The notes below the pieces were generated by a model, which made no database searches, was not told where the DNA came from, and saw only the letters and a program-made list of their open reading frames with translations. DNA of 64,000 nt from NCBI RefSeq assembly GCF_018736045.1, contig NZ_CP076132.1, positions 1,411,501 through 1,475,500 on the forward strand. The letters are read 5' to 3'. A program made the position numbers and the translations under genes. Each line of letters opens with the position of its first letter. Position 1 is the stretch's first letter. Of this stretch, positions 1 to 9,241 are shown one piece after another. The DNA is from Flammeovirga yaeyamensis (GTDB lineage: Bacteria; Bacteroidota; Bacteroidia; Cytophagales; Flammeovirgaceae).

Positions 1-532
1 AAAGTTCTTGTTTGATACGTTTTTCTAGGCTTTCTGTAATCGGAGCACCTCCAATAATTAACTTCTTGGTCTGTAAAAAGGCAGGGTGATCACCCGCACA
101 ATCTAAAGAAAACTGTACCTGAATGGGTGCCATTGCGATAAAATCAAATGCTTTGGGCAAAAGATGTTCTCTAAAAGGTGCAGAACATGGTGGAACGATC
201 GTCGCATTTATGTTGTGTTCTATGCATCTTACCAACATCATTTTACCAGCAATATAATTGGTGTTTAGACATACAAGTGCGTGGTCGTTGGCTTTTAAAC
301 CAAGAAATTCAACTGTTGCATCTGCACTGCTTTTCATTTGTGTTCTAAGAATCTGAATTTCTTTTGGAGTGCCGGTCGACCCCGAAGATTGTAAGCTAAA
401 AGTTTCTGTTTGATTTAACCACTCAAAGCAAAAAAGTAATATTGGATCTATCAAATCATCTCCTTCCAATTGGAAGTTTCCTTGTTGTATTTCTGCAAAT
501 GAATAGGTGTTATTTTTAATATGTAAGTTCAT
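1..532 (-). CDS. menE: O-succinylbenzoate-CoA ligase-like AMP-binding enzyme, N-terminal part
   Basis: Translated by eye from the minus strand; the ATG is at 530-532 and the gene runs off the left edge, so about 177 residues are visible. The adenylate-forming P-loop SSGSTGTPK is clear near residue 55, followed by a region ending in the LIIGGAPI motif of ANL-superfamily enzymes. The short N-terminus, with the P-loop very early, fits the compact MenE-like enzymes of Bacteroidota, which activate o-succinylbenzoate with CoA in menaquinone synthesis. menB lies at 10445-11287 but is not in the same operon. Another acyl-CoA ligase specificity cannot be excluded from this fragment. Confidence 0.8.
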   Translation of the reverse strand, partial: MNLHIKNNTYSFAEIQQGNFQLEGDDLIDPILLFCFEWLNQTETFSLQSSGSTGTPKEIQILRTQMKSSADATVEFLGLKANDHALVCLNTNYIAGKMMLVRCIEHNINATIVPPCSAPFREHLLPKAFDFIAMAPIQVQFSLDCAGDHPAFLQTKKLIIGGAPITESLEKRIKQEL

Positions 533-689
533 TTTTCACTTAAATTAAGTTAGGAAACGTAGAGATGTTTGTTATACTAGGAATGATAATTGATCTTTGA
601 AGAAGTAATGAGGTTAATCCTCTCTTAAATCCACTATCAGTATAGTAATTTGACTTAATGATCCATAGATTTTGAATCCATACAAACTT

Positions 690-2261
690 ATGAAGTACCT
701 AAAATATAAAAAGAATTTTATCTATATTTTTTGTTTAATTTTTGTAATTGCTTTTGGTGTAAACGGTCAGTCGAAAGAACGTACACTCATCAAAACGTAT
801 TACGATGATTGGGCGGGAATCGTTGCAGAAGAGTTTTATGTATTGGATGGAGATTCGAACAGAATAGACGGAGAATACAAACGCTACTTTCCAGGATCAG
901 ATAATCTGATAGTAAAATCGAATTACAAAGACGGGGAGTTGAATGGCGATTTTTATGAGTTTTTTGAAAATGGTCGAGTGCACTTCAAAGCTAAATATAA
1001 AAATGGCCTGAAGCAGGGGGAATATGTTTCCTTTTATGTAGAAGGAGCGAAAAAGACAGTGGCACATTTTAAACAAGATAAAATGGTGGGCACTATGAAA
1101 AAGTTCTTTCCTAATGGAACTGTTCAGATCGAACATAATATCAGTAAAAACTATTGGAAAGAATATTACCCTTCTGGCAAGTTGATGAATGAATCAGAAA
1201 TGTTGGGAGAGGTAAGAAATGGAGTGACGAAAGTATACGATCAAGAAGGAAACCTCAAGCAGAAAGGCACCTATAAAGAAGGTAAAATTGATGGAAAATA
1301 TTATACGTACTTTCCAAAATCGACTACCGTTCAAAAAGAAAGTGATTTTGTGGATGGTAAACTAGAAGGTGAATCGAAAGAATTTTATACCTCTGGAGTT
1401 TTAAAACAAGTGATTCCCTTTGAGAATAACATTGAACACGGTTTGAGATTAGAATATTATGAGAGTGGTCAACTGATGTCGGAAAACCGAATTGTGAAGG
1501 GAAGAACCACAGGAAACTATAAAAACTATTATGAAGATGGTCAGTTGAAGTCTGAAATGATCACTGCTTTAGGAAAGGAACAAAAAGGCGTCTTCAGAGA
1601 GTTTTCTGAAAAAGGAATCTTATTGAAAGAAGGTCACATGCAACAAGGAAAAATGCATGGAATTACAAAAGGATTTTATGATGATGGCGCTTTAAAACAA
1701 GTCTTTAATTATCAAAAAGGGATTAAAAAGGGAGTTCAGAAGCAATATTATACCGATGGGGAAACGTTGAAGGTCGAAGAAGTATTTGCTAAAAATGCTA
1801 CAGAGAATACAGTGAAAGAATACTTTGAAAATGGCAAAGTAAAAGAGGAAGGCAAGATGATTAAAAAGTTGAAAACTGGCTCTTGGAAAACATATTATGC
1901 TAATGGCAAGTTAAAAACTATGAAGTCGTTTACTGGAGGTTTTGAGGAAGGTGAAAGCCTAATCTATAATAAAGAGGGTGTTTTAATGACCAAAGAACGT
2001 TACCGAAAAGGTCGTTTAGTGGGCATTCATTTAGAATACTATGATGATGGCCGTACCGTTTTGATGGAAGTTCCATACGATAAAGGATATATTTATGGAG
2101 AAGTGAAGAAATTCTACAGAAACGGTCAGATTCGAGAAATAGGAAAACAATACAAAGATAAAAAATTGGATACTTGGAAATATTTCGATGAAAACGGAAT
2201 ATTAGAAAAGGAAGAGATCTATAATAAAGGGACTCTTTTAGAAGTGAAGTATCCGAACTAA
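690..2261 (+). CDS. Exported YwqK/MORN-like repeat protein
   Basis: About 523 residues. The reading frame also allows a TTG start at 672, but the ATG at 690 gives a normal signal peptide (MKYLKYKK then a hydrophobic stretch ending GVNGQ) and is preferred. The mature protein is almost entirely made of about 20 degenerate repeats of roughly 23 residues with the pattern YYxxGxLKxExxYKxGKxxG, the YwqK/MORN-type beta-hairpin repeat. Such proteins are often database-labelled antitoxin only because of the YwqK family name; nothing here supports an antitoxin role. It is followed 7 bp later by the S4-domain gene, so the two are probably co-transcribed. Function unknown; likely periplasmic or surface-exposed. 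Confidence 0.9.
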   Translation: MKYLKYKKNFIYIFCLIFVIAFGVNGQSKERTLIKTYYDDWAGIVAEEFYVLDGDSNRIDGEYKRYFPGSDNLIVKSNYKDGELNGDFYEFFENGRVHFKAKYKNGLKQGEYVSFYVEGAKKTVAHFKQDKMVGTMKKFFPNGTVQIEHNISKNYWKEYYPSGKLMNESEMLGEVRNGVTKVYDQEGNLKQKGTYKEGKIDGKYYTYFPKSTTVQKESDFVDGKLEGESKEFYTSGVLKQVIPFENNIEHGLRLEYYESGQLMSENRIVKGRTTGNYKNYYEDGQLKSEMITALGKEQKGVFREFSEKGILLKEGHMQQGKMHGITKGFYDDGALKQVFNYQKGIKKGVQKQYYTDGETLKVEEVFAKNATENTVKEYFENGKVKEEGKMIKKLKTGSWKTYYANGKLKTMKSFTGGFEEGESLIYNKEGVLMTKERYRKGRLVGIHLEYYDDGRTVLMEVPYDKGYIYGEVKKFYRNGQIREIGKQYKDKKLDTWKYFDENGILEKEEIYNKGTLLEVKYPN

Positions 2262-2268
2262 ATAATAT

Positions 2269-2577
2269 ATGAGAGTAGATAAATACCTTTGGTGTGTTAG
2301 GGTGTTTAAAACCCGCACTGTAGCTACAGATGCTTGTAAAAAAGAAGAAGTATTATTGAATGGTAATGTTCCAAAGCCGTCTCAGAAAATTGCGGTAGGT
2401 GACGTTGTAGAAGTGAAAAAGGATCCTATATGGAGGAAATACAAAGTATTGAACCTTATAGAGAAGAGAGTAGGAGCTTCTTTGGTGGCTGATAATATTC
2501 AAGAAATCACATCTAAAGAAGAATTAGGTAAGCTGAAAGAGTATATCGACGAAAAAAGATTTTACTTGAGAAAGTAA
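2269..2577 (+). CDS. hslR: S4-domain RNA-binding protein, Hsp15/HslR-like
   Basis: 102 residues with an N-terminal S4 domain: MRVDKYLWCVRVFKTRT at the start and a VLLNGNVPKPSQKIAVGDVV core, the standard S4 alpha-L motif. The single S4 domain followed by a short basic tail matches Hsp15-like proteins, which in other bacteria bind 50S subunits carrying stalled nascent chains. It begins 7 bp after the repeat-protein gene and is followed by a strong intrinsic terminator, so it ends that transcription unit. The general family is secure; the exact Hsp15 role is inferred. Confidence 0.9.
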   Translation: MRVDKYLWCVRVFKTRTVATDACKKEEVLLNGNVPKPSQKIAVGDVVEVKKDPIWRKYKVLNLIEKRVGASLVADNIQEITSKEELGKLKEYIDEKRFYLRK

Positions 2578-2591
2578 TTTATTGAATGATC

Positions 2592-2629
2592 AAAAAAAGA
2601 GATAGAATTAACATCCTATCTCTTTTTTT
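2592..2629 (+). terminator. Intrinsic terminator after the S4 gene
   Basis: Inverted repeat AAAAGAGATAG / CTATCTCTTTT around a short AATTAACATC loop, running into a T tract, 15 bp after the hslR-like stop codon. Confidence 0.85.
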
Positions 2630-2698
2630 TATTTACATTTATTTATAAATTGTAGGTACTTCATTAACCCTTATATATATCTAACATTCTGTTACTTT

Positions 2699-2953
2699 AT
2701 GGAAAATCTCCACATTATATTGTTACTCATGTATCTCGCTATCGGTATAGCCGTTTGGTCATTTTATCAAACCTTTTTTCAGAGAGATGATATTGACGAC
2801 TCAGCACTAAATAACGACGATGATGATAACGATAATAATGGTGGATGGCCTGTTTCTCCAAATGATCCGGATTTAGATCTTCCACCGGGTATTTTTATTT
2901 TACCACCAGGTGCACCCGATCCAAGCAAGAAAGACCAACAATTATTGGTTTAA
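2699..2953 (+). CDS. Small membrane-anchored acidic protein
   Basis: 84 residues. One N-terminal transmembrane helix (about residues 5-25, HIILLLMYLAIGIAVW) is followed by a very acidic low-complexity stretch (DDDDNDNN) and a proline/aspartate-rich tail (PDLDLPPG, LPPGAPDP). No known domain was recognised. It starts about 70 bp after the terminator, so it should have its own promoter. Its 3' end overlaps by 4 bp the 3' end of the convergent TPR gene. The clean start, helix and compositional design suggest a real gene. Confidence 0.6.
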   Translation: MENLHIILLLMYLAIGIAVWSFYQTFFQRDDIDDSALNNDDDDNDNNGGWPVSPNDPDLDLPPGIFILPPGAPDPSKKDQQLLV

Positions 2954-3435
2954 TTCTTTCTAAGATTACGACGTATACTTTTAGCCTGTAAACTTAAACC
3001 TTCTTTATTCGGGACAATTTTAAGTAATTTCTCGATATGCTTCAACGATAATTTTTCTAATTTTAATTCTCTATATATAGTACACAAACCTGAGTGTGCA
3101 GCAAAATGACGAGGTTCTAATTCTAGCACCTTTTTTAAATCATCCATAGCTTTCTTGTATTCTCCTCTCATGTAATAACAAATGGCTCTTTTGTTATATA
3201 CTTCAGAATGATCTTTATTGAAAATTAATGCATGAGAAAACGTAGCAATAGCATCGTTGAAACGTTCTTTAGCTATTTGTTCCGTACCTAAACTAAAAAC
3301 ATCTGTCATAAACGGATCATCCGATCTTTGCCAAATCTGTAAAATTGAATTTTCAAGATCAGTTATTATATTTTTGTCAGTAGCTTCTTTTAATTGTGTA
3401 AATAAAACATCTACCTCAGTTGTATATTCTTTCAT
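2950..3435 (-). CDS. TPR-repeat protein
   Basis: 161 residues from the ATG at 3433-3435 (MKEYTTEVDVLF). A longer reading to 3498 would add 21 residues rich in lysine and aromatics that look like untranslated leader, so the inner start is preferred. Residues about 60-135 hold two to three TPR units, with FNDAIATFSHALIFNKDHSEVYNKRA and the next unit EYKKAMDDLKKVLELEPRH showing the W/L-G-Y-A-F-A-P spacing. No signal peptide, so probably cytoplasmic. The partner is unknown; TPR proteins act as protein-interaction scaffolds. Confidence 0.85.
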   Translation of the reverse strand: MKEYTTEVDVLFTQLKEATDKNIITDLENSILQIWQRSDDPFMTDVFSLGTEQIAKERFNDAIATFSHALIFNKDHSEVYNKRAICYYMRGEYKKAMDDLKKVLELEPRHFAAHSGLCTIYRELKLEKLSLKHIEKLLKIVPNKEGLSLQAKSIRRNLRKN

Positions 3436-3624
3436 AGTGGTATGTTTTTTAAAGTAAATTACTTTACTTTTATGTTGAAATTGTATGTTATAAGGCAATA
3501 AACTTATACATCACAACCTCAATGATTAATGAAACGTGTCACACATCATTAATACATTATGTAGTTTAAAAAGTTTCTAACGATTAAATTCATTAGGGAA
3601 AAACTTAACATATCTTCATAGTTC

Positions 3625-4941
3625 ATGAGAATAGTACAAACATTTATCCTTCTTTTTGCATTGATATTCAGCCTTCAAAATGATGTAAAGGCGCAAATTT
3701 CAGTAGCTAGAACCCAAGAAATTGTAGATACTTTAGCAAGCAATCAATTAAGAGGCCGATTAGCTGGATCTGAGGGAGAACGATTAACCACAGAATACAT
3801 CAAAAATGAGTTTGAAAAACTTGGGCTTGTTCCTGCCGGGGAGGACGGTACCTATTTTCAGAATATCAAAAAGTTTGCTGTAGAAGGTATTTCTGAATCA
3901 TTACTTATCAATAAAGAAGCTGTAAAGAGTAATCAATTCTTTATTGATACTGATGTGGAGGAATGGGCATCAAAGAAGAAAAAAGAATTTTCGGTAGTGA
4001 CTTTAAAGGAATCTGAAAATTTTAATGATAAAAGAAAGGAGTTGATGAAATCGAATCAACCTACTTTTGTTTGGGTGCAAGGTGATATGAACCTAATTGC
4101 CATGAAAAAGTTAAAAAACAAACTGTCTAACAAAGAGTACTTAGAAGAAATTGATGGTGCTCGAAAGATCGTTTGGGTGGAAGATATTCCTGCTTCTAGA
4201 GAAAAGTTTAAGAAACTAAGTTTCACTTTCCAACAAAAGATCCACAATATCGTCATGAGAAATGTGATGGCCCGATTAGAGGGAAGTGGTCCAAGAGCTA
4301 AAGAAACAATTATGATTGGTGCACACCATGATCATATTGGTATTTTAGAACCTATTCAAAACGATTCTATTGCCAATGGAGCAGATGATAATGCATCGGG
4401 TGTTAGTGCTGTATTACAATTGGCAGAGTATTTTGCTAAAAGAAGAATGAAATACCCTAGATCGATTTTGTTTGTGACCTTTACAGCTGAAGAAATGGGT
4501 TTGGTAGGTTCGGAGTATATGGCTAGCCAAATGTCAGATGAAGAACTGAAAAATATTAAGGCCATGATTAACTTCGAAATGATTGGCAAACCGTCAGTTA
4601 ATGGTAAAAGAAAAGCATATATGACGGGGTATGATCAAAGTACATTGGGTAAGCAATTGGCACAAACCGTATTAAAAGATAGAATCAACTTTAAAATCTT
4701 TGCCGATCCTTATGAGGATATGGATCTATATTTTATATCTGACAATGCTTCTTTTGTAAAAAGAGGGGTAATTGCTCATACGATATCATCAACTGATATT
4801 GATTTTGACTCTTATTATCATACAGTAAATGATGAAGCTGAGACATTGAATTATCAAAATATCGTAGATGTGATTAAAGGAATGGCTGTAGGAATTGAGC
4901 CATTGGTAAGAGGGAGATTTACTCCGAGACCAATTAAATAG
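3625..4941 (+). CDS. Exported M28-family zinc peptidase
   Basis: 438 residues with a signal peptide ending near VKAQ. The di-zinc aminopeptidase motifs are present in order: GAHHDHIG (first His/Asp ligands) near residue 235, NGADDNASG (bridging Asp) near 252, and EEMGLVGSEY (catalytic Glu-Glu) near 290. A later D-x-D region and YHTVNDEAET supply the remaining ligands (His in YHT). There is a protease-associated-like insert between residues 90 and 210. The protein probably hydrolyses N-terminal peptides in the periplasm or at the surface. It stands alone between a divergent TPR gene and a bidirectional terminator. Confidence 0.93.
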   Translation: MRIVQTFILLFALIFSLQNDVKAQISVARTQEIVDTLASNQLRGRLAGSEGERLTTEYIKNEFEKLGLVPAGEDGTYFQNIKKFAVEGISESLLINKEAVKSNQFFIDTDVEEWASKKKKEFSVVTLKESENFNDKRKELMKSNQPTFVWVQGDMNLIAMKKLKNKLSNKEYLEEIDGARKIVWVEDIPASREKFKKLSFTFQQKIHNIVMRNVMARLEGSGPRAKETIMIGAHHDHIGILEPIQNDSIANGADDNASGVSAVLQLAEYFAKRRMKYPRSILFVTFTAEEMGLVGSEYMASQMSDEELKNIKAMINFEMIGKPSVNGKRKAYMTGYDQSTLGKQLAQTVLKDRINFKIFADPYEDMDLYFISDNASFVKRGVIAHTISSTDIDFDSYYHTVNDEAETLNYQNIVDVIKGMAVGIEPLVRGRFTPRPIK

Positions 4942-4956
4942 ACATCTTATTTAAAT

Positions 4957-5000
4957 AAAAAAGTCCTAGATGATTACATTTTTAACTAGGACTTTTTTTT
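4957..5000. terminator. Bidirectional intrinsic terminator
   Basis: AAAAAAGTCCTAG pairs with CTAGGACTTTTTT across a 16-nt loop. A tract on one side and T tract on the other let it serve both the M28 gene (+) and the convergent gene ending at 5015 (-). Confidence 0.85.
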
Positions 5001-5014
5001 GTGATTCACAACTA

Positions 5015-5944
5015 CTATTGTGCAGTAGGTGTATATTCAACAGTGATAGGTTTAGCATTTATACCAAATAAAGAGGTAATTACAATTTCGTATGTATACT
5101 TTTTAGTATTGTCAATCTCTTTATCTTGGAAATCTAAAGTGATGTTTTTTTCACCTTCAGCCAACTTAGTATCGAAGGCTTTTAAGTTTTTATTTGCTTT
5201 AACTTTTTCTTTTGTACCGGATTCTGTACGATATACATTATAAAGTCCATAATGTTCAGGTAAAGATGAAGCTTCATATGTAATATCAATCTTGATACCT
5301 TTGTCGTTCATACCTTTTTCAGCTTTTTTAGAAGCAATTACAGGTTCATTCTTTGTTTTTGCATTTAAATCAAATTCTTTGGTTAATACAGGAGTAGTAG
5401 CCTCTTTCCCATTTATCACAGGGAATAATCCATAAGTAACCACTTCTTTTGTAGGATTGATTTCTTTGAATCCAAAACCTGCCATCAATGCAAATTTATA
5501 TTCAGCTAAAATACTCATGTTTACCCAGAAAATCACTTTAGGATTATCTGCGACAGCTTTCATCAATTTTTCGTTAGCTAATGAAGCTAGTCCTTTAGCA
5601 TTCTTTTCAAATTCTTCTTTTTGATATTGCTTCATTTCTGCTAAAAACTCAGCATTGTCTGTAACATTGTCTAGAGCTTTGTCGGCTTTAACACCTGGCG
5701 ATAAAGGTGTTTTAGTTAGAGTTGTCCATTCATTTCCGGTAGAAGCACTTTTCTTTTTAATGACCATTTTTTCTAAACCAGCAGGCCATTCATTTACTGC
5801 CCAAACAACAGACATTCCTTTGCCGTCATGTTCTCCCATTAAATTGTATGGAGATTCTTCGTTTGGAGCATTTTCAGTTCCAGAAGCAAGAAGATTGAAT
5901 GAAGTGATTAAAAGTAGGGAAGTGATAAAAAATTGTTTTAGCAT
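5015..5944 (-). CDS. Exported protein of unknown function with C-terminal Fn3-like region
   Basis: 309 residues with a signal peptide (MLKQFFITSLLLITSFNLLA). No enzyme motif was recognised. Residues about 210-305 read like a fibronectin-III-type beta-sandwich (GLYNVYRTESGTKEK, then DNTKKYTYEIVITSLFG, then ITVEYTP). The upstream part, with VVWAVNEWPAGLEKMVIKKK, looks like another such module interrupted by a helical insertion (AEFLAEMKQYQKEEFEKNAK). Likely a periplasmic or surface protein. Monocistronic, ending at the shared terminator. Confidence 0.75.
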   Translation of the reverse strand: MLKQFFITSLLLITSFNLLASGTENAPNEESPYNLMGEHDGKGMSVVWAVNEWPAGLEKMVIKKKSASTGNEWTTLTKTPLSPGVKADKALDNVTDNAEFLAEMKQYQKEEFEKNAKGLASLANEKLMKAVADNPKVIFWVNMSILAEYKFALMAGFGFKEINPTKEVVTYGLFPVINGKEATTPVLTKEFDLNAKTKNEPVIASKKAEKGMNDKGIKIDITYEASSLPEHYGLYNVYRTESGTKEKVKANKNLKAFDTKLAEGEKNITLDFQDKEIDNTKKYTYEIVITSLFGINAKPITVEYTPTAQ

Positions 5945-6124
5945 TGTATAAAAAATTTTAGTTTATAAGTATGATGAAAATAGATGATTAAGATTTTTCT
6001 AAAGAAGATTAACCACAAAATGAAGAGATTTGTTGGTTCTGTACAACAGAATATTAGAGTAGTTCATTTTTATCTTACATCACAAGGATTTTTTACCATT
6101 AATATGACTTAAAATAAATGAAGG

Positions 6125-6148
6125 TTGTAACATCATTTATTACTTTTG
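6125..6148 (+). promoter_or_regulatory. Bacteroidota-type promoter upstream of the DUF3179 gene
   Basis: TACTTTTG (6141-6148) matches the TAnnTTTG -7 box of Bacteroidota, with TTG at 6125-6127 as a -33 element at suitable spacing. It lies 44 bp before the ATG at 6192. Confidence 0.5.
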
Positions 6149-6191
6149 TATTCTGCTAATTTTCAACGAAATTGGTAGATAAATTAAATTA

Positions 6192-7343
6192 ATGAACAAA
6201 TTGGAATTTTTAGGTATGAGAACGGTACGTCTCGTTTTTCTTTTGATGTGTGTTTCTCTTGGTCTAACGGCACAAGTGAATAGGGTAGGTGTGAAAAATG
6301 AGTGGACCACTGATCTAAATAAAACCAATTTTAATCTTTGGCAATATCAAGCATTAACTCCAAGAGATGCTTTTAAAGCCATTAACCGACCAAAGTTTTA
6401 TAACGAGGAAAGAGCCAAAGAAAACTACAAAGGCGACGAAAATGTTGTGGTAGTTTCTCAAGGTAGAGAACATAAAGCCTATCCGATGGAATTCTTGATG
6501 TTTCATCAAGTAATTAACGATAGAATCGGAGGCATGCCAATAGCAATCACTTATTGTCCATTAACCGATGCCGTTAAAGTCTACGAAAGAAGATTTGAGA
6601 AAAATGGTTTTCAAAGGGAGTTGGTTTTTGCTCCTTCAGGAATGATCCGAATGAGTAATATCATCTTGTATGATGAACAATCTGAATCTTGGTGGCAACA
6701 ATATACAGGTAAATGTGAAACCGGCGAACTAAGAAACCAACAATTGGTAGAAAGAGGTTGTATTCGAATGACCTTAAATCAGTTCTACGAAAATTGTAAA
6801 TACGGTTTGGTTTTACGTTTTGATGAAAAAGATGAACTTTTACCTTACGGTATCAACCCTTACTATAAATACGATAATGTGCTCACAGAAAAGCCACTTT
6901 ATCTAAATCACATGCCTAACGAACGTTTGATGCCAATGGAACGCATTGTGACGTTATACCTTCGTGGCGATCGAATGATTTATCCATTAGAAGAGGTAAG
7001 AAAGAAAAAAGTAATTAACGATACACCTAAAGATATGTACGTAACGATTTTCTACATAGACGGTAGTAAATCGATGCTGGAAGAAAGAGAAATCAAACAA
7101 TCGAAAGTAATCGGATCTGCAGTAGCTTATTCCGCATTATACGATGGTGTTTGGTTAACTTTCTCTTATAAAAACGGTTATTATATTGACGAACAATCTC
7201 AATCAGAATGGAATATGATGGGAGAGTGTATCAAAGGGCATTTTAAAGGAGGAAAATTAACACCTATTTCCACTTCTCAAAGTTTTGCTTTTCCAGAGTT
7301 AGAGTTTTACTCTAATAGTTTGATTTACAGTATTAATTGGTAA
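6192..7343 (+). CDS. Exported DUF3179 domain protein
   Basis: 383 residues. The start may be 6192 or the second ATG at 6216, which gives a shorter, more typical signal peptide (MRTVRLVFLLMCVSLGLTAQ). The DUF3179 hallmarks are present: DAFKAINRPKF, then the PITYCPLTD-like segment AITYCPLTDAV near residue 120, and SESWWQQYTGKC near 178. DUF3179 proteins are exported and of unknown biochemical function; the conserved Cys in the YCPLTD motif is retained. Monocistronic, with hemA beginning 72 bp later from its own promoter. Confidence 0.9.
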   Translation: MNKLEFLGMRTVRLVFLLMCVSLGLTAQVNRVGVKNEWTTDLNKTNFNLWQYQALTPRDAFKAINRPKFYNEERAKENYKGDENVVVVSQGREHKAYPMEFLMFHQVINDRIGGMPIAITYCPLTDAVKVYERRFEKNGFQRELVFAPSGMIRMSNIILYDEQSESWWQQYTGKCETGELRNQQLVERGCIRMTLNQFYENCKYGLVLRFDEKDELLPYGINPYYKYDNVLTEKPLYLNHMPNERLMPMERIVTLYLRGDRMIYPLEEVRKKKVINDTPKDMYVTIFYIDGSKSMLEEREIKQSKVIGSAVAYSALYDGVWLTFSYKNGYYIDEQSQSEWNMMGECIKGHFKGGKLTPISTSQSFAFPELEFYSNSLIYSINW

Positions 7344-7382
7344 TCAATTTAAATAAACCTATATTTTACGCTACATAAGTAG

Positions 7383-7390
7383 TATTTTTG
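7383..7390 (+). promoter_or_regulatory. Putative -7 element upstream of hemA
   Basis: TATTTTTG fits TAnnTTTG exactly and sits 25 bp before the hemA start. No perfect -33 TTTG is seen; a T-rich TTTTAC lies about 15 bp upstream. Confidence 0.4.
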
Positions 7391-7414
7391 TACCCAGACC
7401 CTTATTAAACAGGT

Positions 7415-8674
7415 ATGAAAGATTTCAAGGCAATACGATTATCTTATAAAAATACACCTCTCGAAGTGAGAGGGAAATTATCGTTATCACAAGACGATTG
7501 CGAACAGCTTCTAAAGACGTATCAGAACGATGAACGTCTAAATGAGTTGTTGTTTGTCTCTACGTGTAACAGAACAGAGGCATATTACATTGCCGATGAA
7601 GATATATCCGAAAGCTTAATAAATAATATCTGTAAGGTAAAAGAGATTGAGGATACTGAAGCAAATCAATATTTTGAATCGGTATGTGATCCTAAAGATG
7701 TCCAAAACCACTTGTTCCGCGTAGCAATGGGCTTGGAATCGCAAGTAGTAGGTGATATTCAAATCTCAAGTCAGGTTAAAAGAGCCTATCAATGGACCGC
7801 TGATCACGAAATGGCAGGTCCTTACCTTCACCGTTTGATGCATACCATCTTTAATGCTAACAAACGAGTGCAAATCGAAACTGAATTTAGAGACGGTGCC
7901 GCTTCTGTATCTTATGCAGCGGTGGAAATGTTAGATGAGCTTACTTCTGACATCAACGATCCAAAAATTCTAGTTGTAGGTTTAGGAGAGATTGGTACGG
8001 ATGCTGTAAGAAACCTTCAGAACACTTCAATTTCTGATGTAACGATCATGAACCGTACATTTAGTGTGGCAGAAGAATTGGCATCAGAAACAGGATATAA
8101 AACAAGACCTTTCGAAGAACTTTGGAAAGCAGCAAAAGAAGCAGATGTAATTATCTCTTCTCTTCCAATTGCTGACTACTTCAATAAGGAAAACATTTCC
8201 TCTTTAGATATCCTAGCATTTAAATGCTTCATGGATTTATCAGTTCCTCGTTCTGTAGCTGAAAATGTAGAAGAGATTCCCGGCGTTATTGTGTACACTG
8301 TAGACGATATCAACGCTCGTGCTGATAAAGCTTTAGAAAAGCGTATCAAAGCGATCCCTCATGTAGAAGCCATTATAGAAGCCTCTTTATCAGAGTTCAA
8401 TAAAAGAACTCAAGAGATGGAATTCTCGCCTATCATTAAAGGATTAAAGAATACCTTAGAAGAAATTAGAGATAAAGAAGTTCAGAAATACGATAGTCAG
8501 CTTTCTTCTAAAGAGAAGAAACAAGTGGATAAGATTACGAAGAACTTACTGAATAAAATTATGAAAGTCCCAGTACTTCAACTAAAGGCCACTGCATCGG
8601 CCAATAAAAAAGAAGGACAAAAGATGGGCAAGATCATTACGGATCTATTTGATATAGATTTGGAGAAAAGATAA
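7415..8674 (+). CDS. hemA: Glutamyl-tRNA reductase
   Basis: 419 residues, normal length. It reduces glutamyl-tRNA(Glu) to glutamate-1-semialdehyde, the first committed step of C5 tetrapyrrole synthesis. The N-terminal catalytic domain holds STCNRTEAYYI near residue 47, with the nucleophilic Cys. It is followed by RVAMGLESQVVGDIQISSQVK and the NAD(P)-binding Rossmann motif VVGLGEIGTDAVRNL near residue 190. The C-terminal helical dimerisation domain is complete. It is monocistronic here and ends at a strong palindromic terminator. Confidence 0.97.
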   Translation: MKDFKAIRLSYKNTPLEVRGKLSLSQDDCEQLLKTYQNDERLNELLFVSTCNRTEAYYIADEDISESLINNICKVKEIEDTEANQYFESVCDPKDVQNHLFRVAMGLESQVVGDIQISSQVKRAYQWTADHEMAGPYLHRLMHTIFNANKRVQIETEFRDGAASVSYAAVEMLDELTSDINDPKILVVGLGEIGTDAVRNLQNTSISDVTIMNRTFSVAEELASETGYKTRPFEELWKAAKEADVIISSLPIADYFNKENISSLDILAFKCFMDLSVPRSVAENVEEIPGVIVYTVDDINARADKALEKRIKAIPHVEAIIEASLSEFNKRTQEMEFSPIIKGLKNTLEEIRDKEVQKYDSQLSSKEKKQVDKITKNLLNKIMKVPVLQLKATASANKKEGQKMGKIITDLFDIDLEKR

Positions 8675-8689
8675 GAACTGTATTTGTAA

Positions 8690-8714
8690 GGACGTTGCAC
8701 TGCAACGTCCTTTT
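8690..8714 (+). terminator. Palindromic terminator after hemA (dispersed repeat copy 1)
   Basis: Two perfect 10-bp arms, GGACGTTGCA and TGCAACGTCC, separated by one base, followed by TTTTTA. An almost identical palindrome stands at 49005-49025 (central base G instead of C), so this is a small dispersed repeat that also serves as terminator. Confidence 0.8.
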
Positions 8715-8736
8715 TATTTATGAGGTAGAAGGTAGG

Positions 8737-9192
8737 TTAAACCCCATTTTTCTTTTTATATTTTTTCATGCTTTTACTCAGCTTTATATTATTAGCAGGG
8801 TTAGAACAGTAATTGATTAATAAATCTATTCCACCTTTTTCAATTTGTTCAGGAGTCAATTTTTTATCTTTATTCTCCAAAACTACCATGGTTTGTGCTG
8901 CCATATATAAAGCCATATATTCTTGCTTTGAACCAATTAATTGCATTCCTTCTTGAGTAACTGTAAAGGTATAGTCTGGAGTTCCAGACATCCATTGTAC
9001 TATATAGCTTGCGCCCGCTTGTCTAGTTTCTTTTTCATGAGTGACAGGATTATTAAATAGAAATGAACAGATCTTTATTACCATTGGTTCTGCTTTTTTG
9101 TAGTCAGATTTTTCTTTTAGTTCAATAATATCTTGACCAAAAGAACATATGGAATATAGTAATAAACCGAATAGAATAAGTTGCTTTTTCAT
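8737..9192 (-). CDS. Small exported protein, unknown function
   Basis: 151 residues with a signal peptide (MKKQLILFGLLLYSICSFGQ). The mature part is about 130 residues, basic at the C-terminus (KLSKSMKKYKKKN), with a conserved-looking EYMALYMAAQTMVVLENKD helix. No family recognised. Convergent with hemA; a second small exported gene lies 49 bp upstream on the same strand, possibly in one transcription unit. Confidence 0.75.
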   Translation of the reverse strand: MKKQLILFGLLLYSICSFGQDIIELKEKSDYKKAEPMVIKICSFLFNNPVTHEKETRQAGASYIVQWMSGTPDYTFTVTQEGMQLIGSKQEYMALYMAAQTMVVLENKDKKLTPEQIEKGGIDLLINYCSNPANNIKLSKSMKKYKKKNGV

Positions 9193-9241
9193 GGTTTTAA
9201 TAGTTTATAAAAAATGTTTTTGTTGTATTAATATCGACTTT

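Noticed and set aside
690-2261. YwqK protein as an antitoxin
   Set aside because: The family name carries that label, but the protein is exported, made of repeats, and has no toxin neighbour.
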